Counted from the first letter of the stretch, positions 48,476-58,052 are shown. The stretch is 64,000 nucleotides of DNA from Paractinoplanes pyxinae (GCF_026626335.1 NZ_JAPNTZ010000005.1:124001-188000), one strand, 5' to 3'. Program-made: numbers and translations. The notes: generated from the letters alone by a model not told the origin.

Positions 48476-48862
48476 CTACTCGACGAGCTCGGGCTCGCCC
48501 TCGAGGTCCGCGTGCTCCCGCAGGTGGCGGTTGTGGCGCGGCTCCTGCTTGGTCTTCGAGTCGTTCAGCCGGCGGCGCAGGTCGTCGCGCACGTCGTTGA
48601 GCGCCGCGTGCAGGTCCTCCTCGCTCGAGGTGGTGACGATCTTCTGACGGCCGGCGATCCAGCATTCCAGCGTGACCTTCTGGCCGCGGGCCTCACGGTC
48701 CTTGACCGAGACCTCGAGCTCGGTCGAGTCCGCGTGGAAGCCGGCCAGGCGCGCGTCGAGCGTGGCGAACTGCTCGGCGATCCAGTTCAGGTCGCCCTGC
48801 GAGAAACCGGCGCCGACCCGCAGGCACTGGCCCACGGTCGCGGGGTCTGTCACCGCACTCAT
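48476..48862 (-). CDS. HPF/RaiA-type ribosome-associated protein
   Basis: The 128-residue protein begins MSAVTDPATVGQCLRVGAGFS, then has a beta-alpha-beta-beta-beta-alpha core: DLNWIAEQFATLDARLAGF, ELEVSVKDREARGQKVTLECWIAGRQKIVTTSSEEDLHAALNDVRDDLRRRLND, and a basic tail rich in R and H. This matches the sigma-54-modulation/HPF domain, which binds the ribosomal decoding site in stationary phase, but the N-terminal 30 residues differ from canonical HPF and no long dimerisation domain is present. ATG 48862 follows GAGGAGTTGTG. Confidence 0.72.
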   Translation of the reverse strand: MSAVTDPATVGQCLRVGAGFSQGDLNWIAEQFATLDARLAGFHADSTELEVSVKDREARGQKVTLECWIAGRQKIVTTSSEEDLHAALNDVRDDLRRRLNDSKTKQEPRHNRHLREHADLEGEPELVE

Positions 48863-49017
48863 CACAACTCCTCGAATCGGTGGATTCTGACCTTGATCCT
48901 CTTCCCCGCCGGGGGCGCCGCTCAAACGACACCCGTCGCCCGATCGGGCCGCTACCGATTGACCACGCCGTTTAACAAGGTTGGTCGAACCAGCCGGCAA
49001 AGGCCCTCCGAGTTTCA

Positions 49018-49046
49018 TTGACACTCATAAATGCCTGCCCTATGGT
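49018..49046 (+). promoter_or_regulatory. Promoter of the pectate lyase gene
   Basis: TTGACA (49018-49023) and TATGGT (49041-49046) are separated by exactly 17 nt, a good SigA-type promoter. The predicted start point falls at or just inside the following palindrome. Confidence 0.75.
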
Positions 49047-49052
49047 CGGCCG

Positions 49053-49068
49053 AGGTAAGCGCTTACCT
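49053..49068. promoter_or_regulatory. LacI-type operator of the pectate lyase gene
   Basis: AGGTAAGCGCTTACCT is a perfect 16-bp palindrome with the central CG step typical of LacI/GalR-family operators. It begins 7 nt after the -10 box, so a bound repressor would block initiation. Confidence 0.75.
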
Positions 49069-49145
49069 GGCAGTGATCAGCCCGGCGTCGCCCGCCTCCA
49101 CCGACGCGCGGCGCCGGCCCCACCCCCCAGGTACGGAGGAAGTCC

Positions 49146-50117
49146 ATGTCCACAACCACCCGCTCCGGCTGGCGTCGCCGCACGACACTGATCTCGGCCG
49201 GCGCCCTGCTGGTCGGCGGTCTCGTCGGGGTCGGCCAGCTCGAGGCGTCGGCCGCCGAGAGCAGCCCGGTCGGCTACGCCGGTCTCAACGGCGGCACGTC
49301 CGGCGGATCGTCGGGCACCGTCGTCACCGTGACGTCGGCGTCCGCGCTGAAGTCGGCTCTCAGCTCCAGCACCTCGCAGACCGTCCGCGTCTCGGGCCTG
49401 ATCCCGATCTCGGGCATGTACAACGTGGCCTCGAACAAGACGGTCATCGGCGTCGGCTCGGGCTCGGGCATCACCGGCGGCGGGCTCAACCTGTCCGGCG
49501 TCCGCAACGTGATCATCCGCAATCTGGTGTTCCGCAACGCCAGTGACGACTCGATCAACGTACAGACCAACACCACCAACGTCTGGATCGACCACAACGA
49601 CCTGGCCAGCGGCTACGACGGCCTGATCGACATCAAGCGGGGCTCCGACTTCATCACGGTGTCGTGGAACCGGCTGCACAACCACGACAAGTCGATGCTG
49701 CTCGGGCACGACGACGGCAACGGCTCGCAGGACATCGGCCACCTGCGGGTGACCTACGTGCACAACTGGTTCGAGGGCACCAACCAGCGGCACCCGCGCG
49801 TGCGGTTCGCCAACCCGGTGCACGTGCTCAACAACTACTACAGCAACATCGGGTCGTACGGCGTCGCGTCGACCGAGAACGCGGGCGTCTTCGTCGAGCG
49901 CAACTACTTCGAGAACGTGAAGAGCCCGACGGTCACCCAGACCGGCGACTCCGACCCGGGCAACATCAAGGTGCTCGACAACTACAAGGTGAACTCGGGA
50001 ACCGAGCAGGTCCGCAACGGCGCCTCTGTCGCGGCGATCCCCTACTCGTACACACCCGAGGCCAACAACACCGTCAAGGCCACCGTCACGGCCGGCGCGG
50101 GAACCGGCAAGATCTAG
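49146..50117 (+). CDS. Secreted pectate lyase (PL1)
   Basis: The 323-residue enzyme has a twin-arginine-like signal region (GWRRRTTLISAGALLVGGLVG, cleavage near ASAAES). The parallel beta-helix body follows: NKTVIGVGSGSGITGGGLNLSGVRNVIIRNLVF, then calcium and substrate residues in DSINVQTNTTNVWIDHNDLASGYDGLIDIKRGSDFITVSWNRLHNHDKSMLLGH, and the late RHPRVRFANPVHVLNNYYSN with the catalytic arginine segment. It cleaves polygalacturonate by beta-elimination in the medium. The strong promoter and LacI-type operator upstream predict induction by pectin breakdown products; a hairpin follows the stop. Confidence 0.93.
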   Translation: MSTTTRSGWRRRTTLISAGALLVGGLVGVGQLEASAAESSPVGYAGLNGGTSGGSSGTVVTVTSASALKSALSSSTSQTVRVSGLIPISGMYNVASNKTVIGVGSGSGITGGGLNLSGVRNVIIRNLVFRNASDDSINVQTNTTNVWIDHNDLASGYDGLIDIKRGSDFITVSWNRLHNHDKSMLLGHDDGNGSQDIGHLRVTYVHNWFEGTNQRHPRVRFANPVHVLNNYYSNIGSYGVASTENAGVFVERNYFENVKSPTVTQTGDSDPGNIKVLDNYKVNSGTEQVRNGASVAAIPYSYTPEANNTVKATVTAGAGTGKI

Positions 50118-50126
50118 CCGTACGAC

Positions 50127-50154
50127 TTCCCGCCCGCACGTGGGAGGGCGGGAA
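50127..50154. terminator. Terminator between pectate lyase and chemoreceptor-like gene
   Basis: TTCCCGCCC (50127-50135) pairs with GGGCGGGAA (50146-50154) across a 10-nt loop, between two convergent genes. It can act in both directions. Confidence 0.8.
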
Positions 50155-50165
50155 CTCAGCCGCGG

Positions 50166-51806
50166 TCAGTACCGGAACTTCGACACCAACGCGCTCAGGT
50201 CGCCCGACATGGAGGCCAGCTCGGCGGTCGCCTGACGGGACTGCGAGATGCCTTCACTCGTACGGCGGGCGGCGTCGGCCACCCCGGCGATGTTCCCGGA
50301 GATCTGGCCGGTCCCGGCCGCAGCCTCGTTCACACTCCGGTTCATCTCAGCGCTGGTGGCGGTCTGCTCCTCGACGGCCGAGGCGATTGTCGTCTGGAAG
50401 TCACTGATGCGGGCGATCACGCGGCTGATCTCCTCGATCGCGGTGACCGCGCCCGACGTGTCGGCCTGGATGGCCTCGACCCGGGTCGAGATGTCCTCGG
50501 TGGCCCGGCCGGTCTCCTGGGCCAGATCCTTGACCTCGCTCGCCACGACCGCGAAGCCCTTGCCCGCCTCGCCGGCCCGCGCGGCCTCGATGGTGGCGTT
50601 CAGAGCCAGCAGGTTGGTCTGCTCGGCGATCGCGGTGATCACCTTGATGACGTTGCCGATCTCGGCCGACGACTCGCCCAGCTTCGTCATCGTGGCCGAG
50701 GTGCTGACGGCCAGCCCGACCGCCTCGCCGGCCACCTGGGCCGCCTCGGACGCGTTCTGCGAGATCTCCCGGATGGCCGCGCCCATCTCGTCGCTGCCGG
50801 ACGAGACCGCGGCCACGCTGCGCGAGATCTGCTCGGCCGCGGCCGACACGGTCTGCGCCCGTTCCGAGGAGGCGTCGGCCGAGACGGCGATCTCGGTGGC
50901 CACGTCCGACATGCGCTCGGAGGCGCCCCGCAGCGCCACCGCCGAGCCGTCGATGGTCATCACCGTGTCCCGCAGCCGGGACACCGCCGCGTCCAGCGAC
51001 TGACCCATGCGGCCCGGCTCGTCGTGGGACGTCAGCCCGGCCGTCCGCGTGAGGTCGCCCTCGGCCAGGCCCTCGCAGACCAGCCGTACGCGCGACATCG
51101 AATGCACGATCTGGCGGGCCACCACCGCGCCCAGCGCCAGCGCGATGAGCGCCCCGGCGATCAGCAGCACCAGCGACACCGTACGGCTGGAGTGGTAACC
51201 GTCGCGGGCCGCGCCCGCATTCGCCTTGGCGTCGGCGTTCTCGGCCGCCCGCATGCCGATCAGGTCGCCCTCGACCTCTTTCATGAGCGGCGCCAGCTCC
51301 GAGTCACGCACCGACTGCCAGGCCGCCAGGTCGTTGCGGGCCCCGGCCGGGAACAGCCGGTTCTCCACGATCTGCCGGAAGTTCTCGAAGTCGTCGGCCA
51401 GCTCGGCGATCGCCGCGTCCCCGACCACCGGATCGCTGTTGCGGTAGGCCGACAACGCGTCCTGCAGCTCGGCGAAGTCGGCCGTGAACGCCTGCCGGTA
51501 CTGCTCCTTGAGAGTCGCCGTGGCCGAAATCATGAAGTTGGCCGCGTCCATCCGCGCGCTGGCCAGCGACGTCCGCAGATCGCCGAGCTCGTTCACCCCG
51601 GCCACGTTGCTGACGTAGATCGTCTCGGCCGAGTCGCTCGACCGGCTCAACGCGCTCAGCCCGACCGCGCCGACCACCACCGCCACCAGGATGGCCACAC
51701 AGACGGCGCCGAGAATCTTCGTCCGGACGCCCAGATCCGCGAGCACGCGGAGCCACCTCGTCATCACCTGAAGGTATTTCGCGTCCGCCTTCCGCCGCTG
51801 GGACAT
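50166..51806 (-). CDS. Methyl-accepting chemotaxis-type transducer
   Basis: About 546 residues. A first membrane helix ([21 protein letters not shown]), a four-helix-bundle sensor of about 150 residues ([26 protein letters not shown]), a second helix ([22 protein letters not shown]), a HAMP domain and a long cytoplasmic coiled coil follow. The hairpin tip carries [37 protein letters not shown], the signature of MCP signalling domains. No other chemotaxis gene lies nearby, so it may serve a non-motility pathway or act with a remote array. The start is uncertain: ATG 51806 or ATG 51764. Confidence 0.9.
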   Translation of the reverse strand: MSQRRKADAKYLQVMTRWLRVLADLGVRTKILGAVCVAILVAVVVGAVGLSALSRSSDSAETIYVSNVAGVNELGDLRTSLASARMDAANFMISATATLKEQYRQAFTADFAELQDALSAYRNSDPVVGDAAIAELADDFENFRQIVENRLFPAGARNDLAAWQSVRDSELAPLMKEVEGDLIGMRAAENADAKANAGAARDGYHSSRTVSLVLLIAGALIALALGAVVARQIVHSMSRVRLVCEGLAEGDLTRTAGLTSHDEPGRMGQSLDAAVSRLRDTVMTIDGSAVALRGASERMSDVATEIAVSADASSERAQTVSAAAEQISRSVAAVSSGSDEMGAAIREISQNASEAAQVAGEAVGLAVSTSATMTKLGESSAEIGNVIKVITAIAEQTNLLALNATIEAARAGEAGKGFAVVASEVKDLAQETGRATEDISTRVEAIQADTSGAVTAIEEISRVIARISDFQTTIASAVEEQTATSAEMNRSVNEAAAGTGQISGNIAGVADAARRTSEGISQSRQATAELASMSGDLSALVSKFRY

Positions 51807-51885
51807 CGACACTTGCGCCGTCCTTGTAACCTCTGCCCGGCCGGGTCTCGCCGAGAGATCCATAGGTCGGACATAAGGGGTACAC

Positions 51886-52899
51886 GTGGACACACGCAGA
51901 GTGACCGGAGCGGGAGTGGCGATGCTGGTCGCCGCGGTCCTCGGCGGGTGCGACTCGGGCGAGGAAAGCGTGTCCACCCCCGGCCTGGAAGCGCGGGGCA
52001 CGGTGCTCACCACGGTCAAGCCGAAGCGGCAGGACCTCAGCAACAAGATCAGCCTGAGCGGCACGGTGGCCATCAACCCGGTGTTCGGCATCGTCGCCCC
52101 GGCCGACGGCGAACTGCGCTACCTCGACAAGAAGCCGTCGACCACGGCCGCGGTCCGGCCCAAGTGGGTGGCCACCGTCTGGGACGACAGCGGCGATCCG
52201 CGCAAGGTGATGATCCCGAAGGACTCGATCCTGGCCGGGCGCCTCATGGACGACCGCACCGACGTCACCACCGGCATGCCCATCGTCTCGGCCCGGCACT
52301 CCGGCTACGGCATCGTGGCCGAGATCGACAGCGCCCAGGCCTACCGCGTGTCCGGCGCCGTCACCGACGTGCGCGCCCAGATCAAGAACGGCCCCGGACC
52401 CTTTTCCTGTACGGCGCTCGGCACCATAGCGGCGCTGCCGGCCGGCACCATCCCCGAGCCCCCGCCGCCGGTCGTGACCACGCCGTCGCCCGGCGCCTCG
52501 GGTGCTCCCCCGGTGGTGGCCCCGCCCGAGGCGGAACAACCGGAACAAGGCGGCAGCGAGGGCTCCGAAGCAACCGGGATGCGCCTGGTCTGCGTACCGA
52601 CGACGGACGTCAAACTCATCAACGGAGCCTCGGTGACACTGCAGGTGGTGACGGCCAAGGCGGCCAAGGTGCTGGTGCTGCCGGTCGAGGCAGTCGCCGG
52701 AACCCAGGGCAAGGGCAAAGTCGACATCGTAGGCAAGGACCAGCAGCGCAAGACGGTGGACGTGGTGCTCGGGCTCACCGACGGCAAGGTCGTCCAGATC
52801 AAGTCCGGCCTCAAGGGTGACGAGACCATCGCCGTGCCGGGCCCCGACCTGCCCGCGGCGGCGGAAGGCGCCGAACCGGGCAAGGGCCCCAACGGATGA
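51886..52899 (+). CDS. Membrane fusion/adaptor lipoprotein of a MacAB-like system
   Basis: The 337-residue lipoprotein starts at GTG 51886 behind AGGGG. It has a lipobox (VLGGC), then [24 protein letters not shown], a barrel-sandwich/biotinyl-lipoyl-like first strand set, a central domain with a Pro-rich loop ([19 protein letters not shown]), and the MFP-type end [54 protein letters not shown]. Together with the ATPase and FtsX-type permease it forms a tripartite-like exporter, common in Gram-positive bacteria for peptides or antibiotics. It overlaps the ATPase start by 4 nt. Confidence 0.82.
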   Translation: MDTRRVTGAGVAMLVAAVLGGCDSGEESVSTPGLEARGTVLTTVKPKRQDLSNKISLSGTVAINPVFGIVAPADGELRYLDKKPSTTAAVRPKWVATVWDDSGDPRKVMIPKDSILAGRLMDDRTDVTTGMPIVSARHSGYGIVAEIDSAQAYRVSGAVTDVRAQIKNGPGPFSCTALGTIAALPAGTIPEPPPPVVTTPSPGASGAPPVVAPPEAEQPEQGGSEGSEATGMRLVCVPTTDVKLINGASVTLQVVTAKAAKVLVLPVEAVAGTQGKGKVDIVGKDQQRKTVDVVLGLTDGKVVQIKSGLKGDETIAVPGPDLPAAAEGAEPGKGPNG

Positions 52900-53588
52900 G
52901 CGCGCTGATCGAACTGGCCGGCATCACCAAGGTGCTCAAAGGCCAGGAACAGCCGCGCACCATCCTCGACGGCGTCGGCCTCACCCTCGAAGCCGGGCAG
53001 AGCCTGGCCATCGTCGGCCGGTCCGGCTCCGGCAAAAGCACGCTGCTCAGCGTCATCGGTCTGTTCGACCGGGCCGACTCCGGCAGCTACCAGCTGGAAG
53101 GGCAAGAGATCGGGCGGCTGCCGGAAAGGCGGGCGGCCCGGCTCCGCAGCTCCCACTTCGGCTTCGTGTTCCAGCGGTTCTTCCTGCTCAAACACCTGAC
53201 GGCGGCCCAGAACGTGGCGATGGCGCTGGTCAACGGGCAAGGCTGGCTGCCCCGCCGGCAGCGGCGGAACCGGGTCATGTCGGCCCTCGAAGAAGTCGGC
53301 ATCGCGCACCTGGCCAAGAGCCGGCCGGCCAAGATGTCCGGCGGAGAACAACAGCGGGTGGCCATCGCCCGGGCCCTCGTCCGCGACCCCAAGATCCTGC
53401 TGGCCGACGAGCCGACCGGCGCGCTGGACATCGAAACCGGCACCCTCGTCATCGACGCCCTGCTGGCCGCGACCCGCCGGGGCTGCGGCCTCATCCTGGT
53501 CACCCACGACCGCGACCACGCGGCGCGCATGGGCCGCATCCACGACCTCGTCGACGGGGTGCTGACCGAGCGGGCGGGCGTGCGATGA
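52896..53588 (+). CDS. MacB/LolD-type ABC ATP-binding protein
   Basis: The 230-residue ATPase has Walker A GRSGSGKS, Q-loop FVFQRFFLLKHLTAAQNV, signature MSGGEQQR, Walker B ILLADEPTGALDIE and switch histidine LVTHDRDHA. The FVFQ-x-F-L-x-x-LTAxxNV pattern and short length fit the MacB/LolD subfamily that drives mechanotransmission in FtsX-type permeases. It is coupled by ATGA overlaps to both adaptor and permease genes. Confidence 0.92.
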   Translation: MSALIELAGITKVLKGQEQPRTILDGVGLTLEAGQSLAIVGRSGSGKSTLLSVIGLFDRADSGSYQLEGQEIGRLPERRAARLRSSHFGFVFQRFFLLKHLTAAQNVAMALVNGQGWLPRRQRRNRVMSALEEVGIAHLAKSRPAKMSGGEQQRVAIARALVRDPKILLADEPTGALDIETGTLVIDALLAATRRGCGLILVTHDRDHAARMGRIHDLVDGVLTERAGVR

Positions 53589-54859
53589 GAAGGTTCTCGG
53601 GCCGGTTCCGGTCCTCGCTGATCATCGGCCTGCAAGGCATCCGGGCCCGCAAACTGCGCACCCTCCTGTCGATGATCAGCCTGTTCCTCGGCGTGCTGGC
53701 CGTCGTGGTGGTGCAGGCGGGCGCCAGCATCGCGGAACGCGCACTGCTGGCCGACCTGGAATTGACGGCCGGCTACGACGGCACCCGAGTCATGGACATG
53801 CCGCCCCAGCAGGAAGCGGCCGACATCGTCACGTCCACAGTGGCCGGCCGCTCCGACGCGGTGGCGATGGTGGCCGTCAGCGGCATCATCGGCGAACCCG
53901 GCGTGCAACCGGTCAACCCGGGCGGCTCCCCCATCGACGAGGACTGGGGCCCGCCGATGCAATGCGACCAGAACGGCTGCGTACCCCTGGGCGGCCCGAA
54001 AGGCGAGGCGGTCGAGGTCAGGCTGACCGCGCTCACCGGCGACATCCGCCAGTTCCGCCCGTTCCACCAGGTCTCGGGCCAATGGCTCAACTTCACGACG
54101 GTGCCGGCGATGGCCCCCAGGCTCGTGCTGAACCGCGAGGCGGCCAAGGCGTTCGACCGCCACAAGGTGCCGGCCGAGATGCGAGTAGGCGGAGCGGCGA
54201 ACAACGTCACGCCCCAGTTCACCGGCGTGGTCGACGACGGAGACAGTCAACCCCGGGTCTACGTACGCATGGACGAGCTCGCAACCTGGCTGCCGACATC
54301 GAAACTGGCCGACCCGAACACCAACAGCGAACTCAGAATGATGATGGTGCAGGGTTCACCGGTCGAGCAGGTGGTGGTCAGCAAACTGAAGGCCCTGGGC
54401 AACGAGCCGTACGTCTACACGGTCGAAACCAGAAAAGAGCAGCAGAAGACCCTGAACCTGATGCAGCTCGTGTTCTTCGCAATGGCCGGGCTGGTGCTGC
54501 TGATCGGCGTGGCCGGCATCCTGAACGTGGGCCTGGCAACCGTAGGCGAGCGGGTCGAAGAGTTCGCGCTGCGCCGGGCCGTGGGGACGCCAAGGTTCCT
54601 GCTGGCCGGCATCGTCTTGGTCGAGACGCTGCTGACCGGCCTGTTCACGGCGGCAGCAGCGATCGGGGTCGGCGTGGCCGGGCTGCGAGTCGTGTCAATG
54701 ATGGTCGGCAATTCCGAGCCGATCCTGCAAGACGTGCAGTTCCCGTGGGAGGCGGGGGTCGCCGGAATCATCGCCGGCCTGGTAGCGGGGGTGCTGGGCG
54801 GCTTCATCCCGGCGCTGCGAGCGGCCGGCATTCCGATCGCCACGGTAATGCGAGCCTGA
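53585..54859 (+). CDS. MacB/FtsX-type ABC permease
   Basis: The 424-residue permease has one N-terminal membrane helix (RTLLSMISLFLGVLAVVVVQAGASI), a large extracytoplasmic domain (about residues 45-285) with an unusual Cys pair (CDQNGC) in a proline-rich loop, and three C-terminal helices with the FtsX-type motif GERVEEFALRRAVGTPRFLLAGIVLVET. It ends with FIPALRAAGIPIATVMRA. It should couple ATP hydrolysis to movements of the external domain together with the adaptor. It is the last gene of the operon. Confidence 0.88.
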   Translation: MRRFSGRFRSSLIIGLQGIRARKLRTLLSMISLFLGVLAVVVVQAGASIAERALLADLELTAGYDGTRVMDMPPQQEAADIVTSTVAGRSDAVAMVAVSGIIGEPGVQPVNPGGSPIDEDWGPPMQCDQNGCVPLGGPKGEAVEVRLTALTGDIRQFRPFHQVSGQWLNFTTVPAMAPRLVLNREAAKAFDRHKVPAEMRVGGAANNVTPQFTGVVDDGDSQPRVYVRMDELATWLPTSKLADPNTNSELRMMMVQGSPVEQVVVSKLKALGNEPYVYTVETRKEQQKTLNLMQLVFFAMAGLVLLIGVAGILNVGLATVGERVEEFALRRAVGTPRFLLAGIVLVETLLTGLFTAAAAIGVGVAGLRVVSMMVGNSEPILQDVQFPWEAGVAGIIAGLVAGVLGGFIPALRAAGIPIATVMRA

Positions 54860-54899
54860 GTTCTGGGTTTGCGGTTCCGGCCTCCATCGAGCCGGCGCT

Positions 54900-55140
54900 T
54901 GCTGACGCCGGGCGTCGGTCGGCTCGCTCGGTTCGGTGTCAGCCGCCGATCGACACCGCGAATCGTCGACGTCGCCGGTCGATCAGCACCGCGTCCCGCT
55001 AGCGCCGACGTCAGCCGTCGGTCAGCACCGCGACTCGCTCACGCCGGCGCCGGCGCCGGTCACGATTCGAATCGCTCACGCCGGCGTCGGTCAACACCGC
55101 AAATCGCTTGCGGTGGCGTCGGTCAAGACCGCGTTTCTTA
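54900..55140. repeat. Degenerate tandem repeats with GTCGGTCARCACCGC core
   Basis: Several degenerate units of roughly 45-55 bp, each with GTCGGTCAGCACCGC-like core and a CTCACGCCGGCG-like joint, follow the permease gene. No gene is visible. Confidence 0.65.
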
Positions 55141-55149
55141 CGCTGGGAC

Positions 55150-55224
55150 GGACGGGTCCGAGGGTGAGCACGCCAGGCTGGAAAACCGTCTCTACGCCTT
55201 GCGTGCTCACCCTCGGACCCGTCC
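55150..55224. repeat. Inverted repeat with perfect 24-bp arms
   Basis: The left arm (55150-55173) begins GGACGGGTCCGAGGGTGAGC, and the right arm (55201-55224) is its exact reverse complement, ending CCCTCGGACCCGTCC. The 27-nt loop contains a further 4-bp pair (AGGC/GCCT). It could be an intrinsic terminator for the MacAB-like operon or the remnant of an insertion. No transposase or target duplication is visible. Confidence 0.8.
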
Positions 55225-55500
55225 TTGCATGGTCTAATCTCGCCCTAGCGTCGTGGTCGGCGCTTCTCTGACTGCATGGCCCAGCTGGGGAAACCCGTAC
55301 GGCGGGGTGGTCTGGCTGCCGCGCTGTGGACGAAGCTGGGCGTCTTTCTCACCCGGGCGGACCTGGGTGGTGGGTCGCGCGTTCGCACCGTGCCGGTCGC
55401 GGTCGCGACCTGGCGAAGACCGCCCGATCGCACGGTTCACCGCCGTCAGAAATCGTGACCGCCCACGGCTCGGCTAACTCTCTGTTCCACGACCCACAAA
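55225..55500. other. Non-coding or decayed stretch
   Basis: This roughly 275-nt part has ordinary GC content and several short overlapping open frames on both strands, none with a good start, ribosome binding site or recognisable product. It may be decayed coding sequence. I see no functional element. Confidence 0.4.
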
Positions 55501-55935
55501 TCCTCAGCCACAGCCGCCCCCAAAGCCACCGGTCCGGTCACACGAACAGCAACGCGCAACCGCGGACTGCCGACAACCAGCCAGCCGTCGACACCGCAAC
55601 AGCCGCTCACACGGCGACAACCCACCCGCACGGCCACAGCTCACCCACAACCACAGCCCAGCCGCTCGACCACACCCGACCCACGGCCAGCCCGCCCGCA
55701 CGGCCACAGCGCACCCGCACGACCACAGCCACTCGCACGACCACAGCCGACGCGACGGCCAGCCCGCCCGCACGGCCACAGTTTGCTCGCACAACCACAG
55801 CCGACCCGACGGCCAGCCCGCCCGCACAGCCCACAGCGCACCCGCACGACCACAGCCACTCGCACAACTACAGCCGACCCGACGGCCAGCCCGCCCGCAC
55901 GGCCACAGTTTGCTCGCAAGGCCGTAGCCGAACTC
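55500..55935. repeat. CCCGCACGGCCACAG-type tandem repeats
   Basis: Low-complexity DNA built on CGCCCGCACGGCCACAG and CACCCGCACGACCACAG. The marker ACGGCCAGCCCGCCCGCA recurs at 55683, 55755, 55809 and 55882, i.e. a 126-127-bp higher-order unit. Open frames here are long only because stop codons are rare. Confidence 0.75.
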
Positions 55936-56040
55936 ATGGCGACAGGCCGCTCCTACCTGCAGCAGCCGCTATCAGCCAGACGGCCAACAACACGCCCCGC
56001 GTCCAACGACGCTCTCGAGCGTGCAGCGACGAACAACTAG

Positions 56041-56270
56041 AAGTTGAGCCACGCGCAAAACGCTCAACAACGGCCACTCGACGACCAGCCAAACGCGCAG
56101 CTTCGAGCAAAACGCTCAGCTGCAGTCACTCGACGATTAGCCAGACACTCAGCCACGCGCAAACACTCAGCTCCGGCTGCTCGACGACCAGCCAAGTGCT
56201 CAGCTTCGAGCAAGACGCTCATCCGGGGCCACTCGACAGCCGGCCGCAGCTCGTACACGCGCGAACAATC
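56041..56270. repeat. CGCTCAGC/ACTCGACGACCAGCC tandem repeats
   Basis: About four degenerate units of roughly 57-60 bp contain ACTCGACGACCAGCC followed by CTCAGCTTCGAGCAA-like sequence. The GAGCAA/GCTCA core recalls the GAGCGAAC repeats elsewhere in the window. Confidence 0.65.
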
Positions 56271-56615
56271 AATCGCAGGTCAGCAAGCTCGGCGTCTGGC
56301 TGCTCTCATGTGCAACGACGTGCAGCCGTGGCCGGCTGGATGGCCTATTGGCCTACGCACGCGTGGAAACGCTCAACAGCGTGCAGTTTGGGACAGCGAA
56401 ACGCTCAGCTTCGTCCAAGACGGTCGATGGCGGACGGTCGGACTCCGGCTCGACGCTCAGACGCGGATGGATGCTGTGTCGCAGAAGGCGGGATGGCCGT
56501 GGTGATCACTTTGCGCCAATGCTTGGAGTTGAGGGGTGGGCCGGTGGGGAGGTTGATCGGTGGGCGGCGCGCGGTAGGCGTTCACCGTGGCGTTTGTCCT
56601 AACTAGACTTTGCGC
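56271..56615. other. Intergenic tail before methyltransferase gene
   Basis: No gene is recognised. The last part contains TAACTAGACTTTGCGC just before the ATG at 56616; TAGACT (56604-56609) may be a -10 box for a leaderless or short-leader transcript. Confidence 0.4.
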
Positions 56616-57386
56616 ATGACTCAGCTTGATAACGGGGTTCCGCACTCTGCTCGGGTTTGGAACTACTGGCTTGGTGGGACGGATAACTTTGCGGCGGATC
56701 GGGCTGTGGGGGACGACTTCGCGGCGTTCTACCCGGACATCGTGGTGGTGGCGCGTAGCTCGCGGGCGTTTCTCAAGCGGGCGGTGACCTACCTGGCGGA
56801 AGAGGAAGGGGTGCGGCAGTTCCTTGACGTGGGGACTGGCATTCCGTCGGCTGAGCACACTCATCAGATTGCTCGGGGTGTTGCTGCGGACGCTCAAGTT
56901 GTCTACGTGGACAACGATCCGTTGGTCTTGGCGCACGCTCGTGACGTGCTGGGCGGGGAGGCCGTGTACCTGGACGCCGACCTGCGTGAGCCGGGGTCGA
57001 TCATTGCGTCGGCTGGGCTTGACCTTGAGCGGCCGGTGGGGTTGATCCTGACCAACATCCTCGGCCACGTTGCTGAGCTGGATGAGGCTGTGGCGGTGGT
57101 TCGGGGGCTGATGGCGCCGTTGCCGTCGGGGAGTTTTCTGGTCACGGCGGACGGCACCAACGTTATCGACGGGGCGGCGTTCGAAGCGGCCATCGGTGTC
57201 TGGAACGCTAACGCGCCCCTCTCCTATCACCTGCGTCACCCCGATGAGCTGGCTCGCTTCCTCGAAGGTCTCGAAGTGCTGCCGCCGGGGCTCGTGCCCT
57301 GCGCCCGTTGGCGACCGCCGGAGGACGCGTCGCCTGATGAGCTTCGAGCGACTGACGAATACGCCGCCGTAGCCCGTAAGCCCTGA
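56616..57386 (+). CDS. SAM-dependent methyltransferase, SAV2177/DUF574 type
   Basis: The 256-residue protein is a paralogue of the one at 10003-10788. It has VPHSARVWNYWLGGTDNFAADRAVG, the SAM loop FLDVGTGIPSAEHTHQIA, the VVYVDNDPLVLAHARDVL acidic strand, and LTNILGHVAELDEAVAV. It ends ATDEYAAVARKP, as its paralogue ends with GYAGVARKP. It lies alone between two repeat fields. Its third-position GC looks lower than that of most neighbours, which may point to a separate history. The substrate is unknown. Confidence 0.88.
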   Translation: MTQLDNGVPHSARVWNYWLGGTDNFAADRAVGDDFAAFYPDIVVVARSSRAFLKRAVTYLAEEEGVRQFLDVGTGIPSAEHTHQIARGVAADAQVVYVDNDPLVLAHARDVLGGEAVYLDADLREPGSIIASAGLDLERPVGLILTNILGHVAELDEAVAVVRGLMAPLPSGSFLVTADGTNVIDGAAFEAAIGVWNANAPLSYHLRHPDELARFLEGLEVLPPGLVPCARWRPPEDASPDELRATDEYAAVARKP

Positions 57387-58052
57387 GCCGCATCACTACG
57401 TCCGCCGGACAGGCAACCGGCCTGGGCCCCGCCGGCTCCCCCAAGGCCCGGCTCCCCCGACCGGCCGGGGCGGCGCGGGCAGGCGGCGGCGTGGCCCGGG
57501 CGGCCACGCCGGGCGGCGGCACAGCGGGCGGACGGCAGGACGGCCAGCGGCGCGGACGAAGGGCACGGACGAGCGGCGCGGGCGGCACGGACAAGCGGCG
57601 CGGGCGGCATGAACGGCGCGGACGGCACGCACAAGCCGCGCGAGCGGCACAGGTGAGCGGCGCGGACGGCACGAGCGGCCCAGGCAGCGCGGACGAGCGG
57701 CACGGACGGCACTGACAAGCGGCGCAGGCGGCGCGAGCAGCACGAAAGAAAGGCACGGACGAGCGGCACAGGCGAGCGGCGCGGACGGCACGAACGGCGC
57801 AGGCAGCGCGGACGAGCGGCGGCACGGACAAGTGGCGCGGGCGGTACAGACAAGCGGCACGGGCGGCACGGACAACCGGCGCGAGCGGCACGAACGAAAG
57901 GCACGAACGAGCGCCACAGGTGAGCGGCACGGGCGGCACGGACAAGCGGCGCGAGCGGCACGGACGAGCGGCACGGGCGGCGTGGACGGCGGGCGGAACC
58001 AGCTCGATGGTGAGCCGTCCAGGAACAGGCGGGGCGCGCTTAGGGTGGGTAA
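57387..58052. repeat. Gene-free stretch of purine-rich AGCGGC/GGCACGGAC repeats
   Basis: The 666-nt gap holds no recognisable gene. From about 57540 to 58000 it consists of degenerate units combining GGCACGGAC, AAGCGGCGCGGGC and GAGCGGCACAGG; AGCGGC alone occurs at least 15 times. The strand is strongly G/A-biased. Unit length drifts around 12-30 bp. Confidence 0.75.

Noticed and set aside
55326..56606. Open frame of 426 codons through the repeat desert
   Set aside because: It is made of Thr/Arg/Pro/Ala-rich repeat translation with no start signal or recognisable domain. Opposite-strand frames are equally open, so lack of stops reflects composition.
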